Shown in pieces: positions 23,006 to 26,310 of a DNA stretch of 26,310 nt. Source of the DNA: Lentisphaerota bacterium (GTDB taxonomy: Bacteria; Verrucomicrobiota; Kiritimatiellia; RFP12; UBA1067); NCBI GenBank assembly GCA_015061765.1, contig SUVZ01000005.1:1-26310 (forward strand), read 5' to 3'. The notes beneath the pieces are model-generated. The model was not told the origin of the DNA, did no database searches, and saw only the letters and a list, made by a program, of their open reading frames with translations. Both the position numbers and the translations under genes were made by a program. Position 1 is the stretch's first letter. Each line of letters opens with the position of its first letter.

Positions 23006-25102
23006 ATGGATGAATCGTCGCTTCGCGGGCGCAACCTTGTCCGCATTGTTCTTATGGCCGCGTTCTTGCCGATTTTCGCGGTTATGAATCTCTGCGTCGG
23101 CAGGATGATGCCGGACGATGTCACGATTCCCGTGACGGTAGACTGGTCGGCTCCGTCGCATGAAGTATCGAAGGATCTTTATGGACTTTTTCTCGAGGAT
23201 ATTTCGCTTTCCGTCGACGGATGCTTTTATCCTGAGCTTGTCTGGAACCGCGGTTTTGATTTTCCGGCGACCAATGCGCCTGGACTCTTTGCCGTTTCGG
23301 GGACGATTCAAGGTTGGAGTGAGAATCATGCCGCCGGCAGCGCGGGTCGCGTGGGTGTCCGCTACGAAAAACCGAAGTTTGAAAAGACTCCGGCATACCT
23401 GCGGATTGAAGCGTTCAACGCGGGCGCAGGCGTGATAAATACAGGGCCCATGCAGAAGATGGGCGTTGCCGCGCGCGAGCCGTATGCGCTTTCGCTTTGG
23501 GCGCGCGGGGATACTGCGTTTGACGCGGTGCTTTGCGATGAAAACGGAGACAGGATATCCTCGGTTACGCACTTTATTCCGCAAACCGGCGATTGGCTGA
23601 AGTTTACCGCCACGTTGACGCCCGAGAGGACCGTCGAGCGCGCGAATCTGAAAATACGTACGGCGGCAGCCGGCACGCTTGATCTCGATTTCGTCTCCCT
23701 CATGCCTGTACGTCGCTTCAGGGGACGGGCCAACGGAGTCCGTGAGGATATCGGAGAATTGATGGCCGCGCTCCGACCGGGCACATTTCGCTTCCCCGGC
23801 GGGTGTATGCTGGAGGGCAATTCTTTCGATTCATGGTACGATTGGAAGAGGACGGTCGGACCGATTGAAGAGCGTGAGCCCATATGGAACATCTGGGGGT
23901 ATTATCAGACGCTCGGCATCGGATATTTCGAGTATTTTCAGTTCTGCGAGGACATCGGGGCGAAACCGGTTCCGGTCTTTCTTGCGGGGCTCACCTGCCA
24001 GCTGCGTCCGCCGGCGTCATGCGCGGCGATGGAGTCTATCGGTTATTTCCTGACCAACATTCTTGACGGGATCGAGTTCGCCCGCGGCGGCGTGGATACG
24101 AAATGGGGGAGACTTCGCGCCGAGATGGGGCATCCTGCCCCATTTGCGCTCGAATACGTTGCAATCGGAAACGAAAACCGTTATGATGAGTTTTTCGACC
24201 GTTACGATGCGATCGCTCGCGCGCTTCGCCGGTGCCATCCCGATATCAAGCTTGTGACCTGTGTCGATCCCGCCGGCTATTTCAAGAAGAGCCTGCTTGA
24301 CTATTCGTGGGGGCGTATCTCCAGAGCGACAGCCGATTTCGGCGACGAGCACATCTACGGCAGTCCGAGCTGGTGGCTCAACAATACCCGCATGTATGAC
24401 GCCTATCCGAGAAAAGGCGTCGGCGTGTATGTCGGCGAGTGGGCGACACGCAACGCCTCCGATGAATATCTCAATTCCCATTACAGCGCCGTTTGCGAGG
24501 CCGCATTCCGGATGGGATTTGAGCGCAATGCAGATCTTGTGAAGATGTCCGCGTACGCGCCGCTTGTGCGCCGCGTCGGATTTCCGGGCAACCGCTATTC
24601 GCTTATCAGGCTCGGAGGTCTCTTTTCATACGGAACGCCCGCGTATTGGTGCGAGAAGATGTTCGCCGACAATCGCCCTGATTCTACTGTCGCTGTTGCG
24701 TATCCTCTCGTGCGAGATGTACAGGCCGCCGGCATAGACCGGGCAGGGTGTCGCGATTGTGGAAATCCTGATTCGGCGGCGCTTGAAGTTGTGTCTTTTC
24801 ATGCTGTTGGAGGTGTGTCGGAGAGGGATTTTATACTCAAGATCGCGAATGCTGCATGGTATCCGCGTGATCTCGAAATTGATCTTGGTGCGGAGTTTGA
24901 AGGGCAGAATGTGTATAGAAGTGTGCTTACGGCTGCGCCTGACGCAAGAAATACCCCATTGGATCCGCAAGCCGTTGTGCCTCGAAATGATCAAGTGTCA
25001 TTTCCTGGCGGCTCTCGATTTCTGATAACTATTGAAGGGTGTTCGGTTATGGTGCTGAGACTGCGTATGCCGCATCCTTTTTTGGCGCGGCTTCAAAAAT
25101 AA
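23006..25102 (+). CDS. Alpha-L-arabinofuranosidase, GH51
   Basis: GH51 arabinofuranosidases release terminal L-arabinofuranose with retention. The 698-residue protein has an N-terminal membrane or signal segment (LVRIVLMAAFLPIFAVMNLC, preceded by a longer-than-usual n-region), a beta-domain start (VSKDLYGLFLEDISLSVDG), a carbohydrate-binding-like insert (about 90-235) and the TIM barrel with RFPGGCMLEGN, the acid/base AIGNEN (Glu390) and the nucleophile VGEWA (Glu478). The C-terminal beta-domain ends near residue 690. AGGGGAG (22992-22998) lies seven bases before the ATG. From about 24720 the codon use shifts to more A/T-ending codons, so the 3' end may have a different history, though the frame and domain look complete. 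Released arabinose would fit the AraR-type regulator, but no arabinose isomerase or kinase is in view. Confidence 0.9.
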   Translation: MDESSLRGRNLVRIVLMAAFLPIFAVMNLCVGRMMPDDVTIPVTVDWSAPSHEVSKDLYGLFLEDISLSVDGCFYPELVWNRGFDFPATNAPGLFAVSGTIQGWSENHAAGSAGRVGVRYEKPKFEKTPAYLRIEAFNAGAGVINTGPMQKMGVAAREPYALSLWARGDTAFDAVLCDENGDRISSVTHFIPQTGDWLKFTATLTPERTVERANLKIRTAAAGTLDLDFVSLMPVRRFRGRANGVREDIGELMAALRPGTFRFPGGCMLEGNSFDSWYDWKRTVGPIEEREPIWNIWGYYQTLGIGYFEYFQFCEDIGAKPVPVFLAGLTCQLRPPASCAAMESIGYFLTNILDGIEFARGGVDTKWGRLRAEMGHPAPFALEYVAIGNENRYDEFFDRYDAIARALRRCHPDIKLVTCVDPAGYFKKSLLDYSWGRISRATADFGDEHIYGSPSWWLNNTRMYDAYPRKGVGVYVGEWATRNASDEYLNSHYSAVCEAAFRMGFERNADLVKMSAYAPLVRRVGFPGNRYSLIRLGGLFSYGTPAYWCEKMFADNRPDSTVAVAYPLVRDVQAAGIDRAGCRDCGNPDSAALEVVSFHAVGGVSERDFILKIANAAWYPRDLEIDLGAEFEGQNVYRSVLTAAPDARNTPLDPQAVVPRNDQVSFPGGSRFLITIEGCSVMVLRLRMPHPFLARLQK

Positions 25103-25267
25103 AAGAGTTGAGAATGCCGCCTTTCTCCAAGCAAGAGGGTTGGTATTGCATTCATTAACATTTTTAATGCGATTCATACGCGAATAATTTGGGAGGAGCC
25201 CTGAAAAGAGTTGAATTAAAAGCTTGTATTTGCTTGTTTGGGGATTTATATCTGATTTCGACAGAAT
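25103..25267. other. AT-rich intergenic spacer
   Basis: This stretch after the GH51 stop is clearly richer in A and T than its surroundings and has no coding frame of note. It contains an 11-base direct repeat, AAAAGAGTTGA, at 25101-25111 and 25204-25214. No convincing terminator for the sugar unit is seen, although transcription should end here because the following genes run on the minus strand. Confidence 0.5.
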
Positions 25268-25372
25268 TCACCTTGTAGAAGCCGCTATTTCAGGAGAAGA
25301 TTTGAGGTGATGGTGAACGGCGGAATTTCTTCTAGAGGAAATTCTGCAATAGGAAGAAAAACATATAGCCAT
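25268..25372 (-). CDS. Possible tiny ORF, 34 residues, unknown
   Basis: A minus-strand frame starts at 25372 after AGGAAAGGAAGCC, the same kind of ribosome binding site as the two tiny genes upstream on that strand. It encodes a short basic peptide, MAICFSSYCRISSRRNS onward, with two cysteines and a His triplet. It has no recognisable family and could be chance; the shared ribosome binding site is the only support. Confidence 0.25.
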   Translation of the reverse strand: MAICFSSYCRISSRRNSAVHHHLKSSPEIAASTR

Positions 25373-25415
25373 GTTGGCTTCCTTTCCTGTTGATGGTGTG
25401 TGTATGTTTTGCCGG

Positions 25416-25503
25416 TACAACCCCTCGAAGAAGTCGGTACCGACCCTCATCGAAGTTCCTACCGACCCTCTCGCGGGTAGGTACAGCCCCCCGCGGAAGA
25501 TTG
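25416..25503. repeat. Four-unit 22-nt degenerate tandem repeat
   Basis: Four units of exactly 22 bases start at 25416, 25438, 25460 and 25482. Each begins TAC, and positions 7-9 are always CCC; the general form of the first 11 bases is TACMRMCCCYC, and units 2 and 3 are identical there (TACCGACCCTC). AAG at positions 16-18 is shared by units 1, 2 and 4. The period is not a multiple of three and no coding frame is disturbed by it. A 12-base palindrome, GTCGGTACCGAC, spans the junction of units 1 and 2 (25433-25444). The layout resembles iterons but no replication gene is visible. Confidence 0.6.
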
Positions 25504-25517
25504 CTTGCGCCTCTCTG

Positions 25518-25649
25518 TCAGAGGAAGTTTGGGCCGATGCCGCCGATGGTGCATCCGCTCAGAATGCCGCCGACGGCGCCAGCGATGAACGGCCAGATCG
25601 CCTTCAGCGCGGCTTTGAGCATCCCCGCCCAGTCGATTTCAAGTTTCAT
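25518..25649 (-). CDS. Tiny membrane peptide or lipopeptide, 43 residues
   Basis: Starting at the minus-strand ATG ending at 25649, after AGAAAGGAAC, this frame encodes an amphipathic start (MKLEIDWAGMLKAALKAIWP) and a glycine-rich hydrophobic stretch ending in LSGC, then CTIGGIGPNFL. LSGC is a good lipobox, so a mature lipopeptide of 11 residues is possible; alternatively it is a single-helix membrane peptide. It recalls, in size and pattern only, small phage-linked or smalltalk-type peptides of gut bacteria. A longer frame extends upstream to 25739 but lacks a ribosome binding site. Function unknown. Confidence 0.6.
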   Translation of the reverse strand: MKLEIDWAGMLKAALKAIWPFIAGAVGGILSGCTIGGIGPNFL

Positions 25650-25678
25650 GATGTTTGTTCCTTTCTTCTGGTTGTTTG

Positions 25679-25725
25679 CTGGTTTCGAGTTGCTGGTCAA
25701 CCCAGAACCCGAAACCCTAAACCAG
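25679..25725. other. Stem-loop between the two tiny minus-strand genes
   Basis: CTGGTTT (25679-25685) can pair with AAACCAG (25719-25725), or alternatively GGTTTCG (25681-25687) with CGAAACC (25710-25716), with an inner CTGG/CCAG pair. Two competing 7-bp stems occupy most of the gap between the two genes. No T tract follows on the minus strand, so it is not a standard terminator. Confidence 0.5.
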
Positions 25726-25735
25726 TCTAATTCGA

Positions 25736-25963
25736 TCACGCGGCTTCAACAATCGGCTTGGCGGTGCATTTCCAGCTCGCCTTGCGGATGAGTATGCCGT
25801 TTTCGGTTGCGATCCCATTGCGGTGGGCGGCTTCGTTTGTCTCGAAGTCTGGCGCAAGGGTCTTTTCGATGGAGGTCTTCTCGTTCTTGAGCTTTTCGAT
25901 CTTCAGGAGTACGCTCACCAGCTCGGCTCGCTTTTCCTTGATCTGGGTTTTCGTGAGTTTCAT
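25736..25963 (-). CDS. Small coiled-coil protein, 75 residues, unknown
   Basis: The minus-strand ATG at 25963 follows AAGAAAGGAAACAG, a good ribosome binding site, and gives 75 residues. Residues 4-36 are highly charged and helical (KTQIKEKRAELVSVLLKIEK and on), a likely coiled coil; the C-terminal half contains NGIATENGILIRKASWKC and ends KPIVEAA. A longer frame runs upstream to 26161 but crosses the stem-loop region and has no better start. I recognise no family. It is upstream of the 43-residue gene on the same strand with an 86-base gap, and both share the same ribosome binding sequence, so they probably form one short transcript. Confidence 0.6.
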   Translation of the reverse strand: MKLTKTQIKEKRAELVSVLLKIEKLKNEKTSIEKTLAPDFETNEAAHRNGIATENGILIRKASWKCTAKPIVEAA

Positions 25964-26310
25964 TTGGCTGTTTCCTTTCTTGGTTTTCGGTTGATTGATT
26001 TGATGGCGGGCGAAGAATCGCCCGCCACAGGACACAGGAGGCGGCAAAATGCCGCCCGGCCGATTTCGGGCAGATGCAAATGGCTTCTGCACAGAAAGCA
26101 GGGATGGTTGGCCATTGGCTGGGCCGATGTCCGCCATCCCGTCAGTTCCGTGCGGGCGCATTCTTGCGTCCGCCCCATTTCAAAATGGGGTTGTGCGCTC
26201 CGTGTCGTGGAGCGCCGGCCGTTGTTTTGCGATTCAGTTGTCAAAGATCAAGTGTGGCTGTGCCACTGGCACCCCGAAGGGTTTGGGGCGGATCGGGAAC
26301 TCCCCAATCA
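25964..26310. other. Stem-loop-rich non-coding region
   Basis: I see no convincing gene in this stretch, but it holds a dense series of stem-loops: TGGCGGGCGA/TCGCCCGCCA (26004-26027), GGCGGCA/TGCCGCC (26040-26056), GCTTCTG/CAGAAAGC with one bulge (26083-26099), GGGATGG/CCATCCC (26101-26140), GCGGGCGCA/TGCGTCCGC with one G-T pair (26152-26173), CCCCATTT/AAATGGGG (26173-26190), GCGCTCC/GGAGCGC (26195-26215), GTGCC/GGCAC (26260-26272) and CCCC/GGGG (26272-26288). On the minus strand this would be the leader of the tiny genes. The region continues past the window edge. Confidence 0.65.

Noticed and set aside
25416..25503. 22-nt repeats as a CRISPR array
   Set aside because: The units are contiguous and diverged with no spacers, and no cas gene is present.
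25960..26244. 94-codon minus-strand frame across the stem-loops
   Set aside because: Its codons are made largely of the inverted repeats, and the good ribosome binding site lies downstream at the 75-residue gene.

Overview
The window looks like chromosomal DNA of an anaerobic, fermentative, Gram-negative bacterium. It carries a bifunctional AdhE, two [FeFe] hydrogenase-type proteins, lipoprotein and Sec signal peptides, a secreted SUMF1-fold protein and secreted glycosidases, with AAGGAG-like ribosome binding sites. This mix suggests a gut-type lineage such as Kiritimatiellota/Lentisphaerota in the PVC group. That placement is an inference from gene content only; there is no rRNA gene or other strong marker here.

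Layout. (1) 3-380: C-terminal end of an AAA ATPase with a nuclease-like tail, cut by the window edge. (2) 605-3051, +: a tight unit of a TPR lipoprotein, a CvpA-family membrane protein and an unusual zinc-ribbon/PTS-EIIA fusion, closed by an intrinsic terminator at 3092-3115. (3) 3258-11541, +: a consensus sigma70 promoter, overlapped by an inverted repeat, precedes adhE, an APH-fold kinase, a sensory (group C-like) [FeFe] hydrogenase with a PAS domain, a PP2C/SpoIIE phosphatase, a thioredoxin-like [2Fe-2S] protein and a group B-like [FeFe] hydrogenase. Spacing and overlaps suggest one operon linking H2 sensing, phospho-signalling and ethanol/H2 fermentation. (4) 11658-13442, +: an extended -10 promoter, then plsY and pyrC. 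(5) 13637-25102: a minus-strand GntR/LacI (AraR-type) repressor diverges from a plus-strand sugar unit. That unit holds a ribokinase, a DMT permease fused to a nucleoside hydrolase, a small secreted protein, a SUMF1-fold protein, an unassigned glycoside hydrolase, a GH31 enzyme and a GH51 arabinofuranosidase. It resembles a riboside/arabinoside scavenging locus. (6) 25103-26310: an AT-rich spacer, then an unusual minus-strand stretch with two or three tiny genes sharing a near-identical Shine-Dalgarno sequence, a four-unit 22-nt repeat and a dense series of perfect stem-loops.

The most notable points are the permease-nucleoside hydrolase fusion, the zinc-ribbon-EIIA fusion, the adhE/kinase/HydS/phosphatase/hydrogenase operon with its promoter-overlapping inverted repeat, and the structured tiny-gene region at the right end. 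No tRNA, rRNA, transposase or CRISPR array was seen. All function calls rest on motif recognition by eye.
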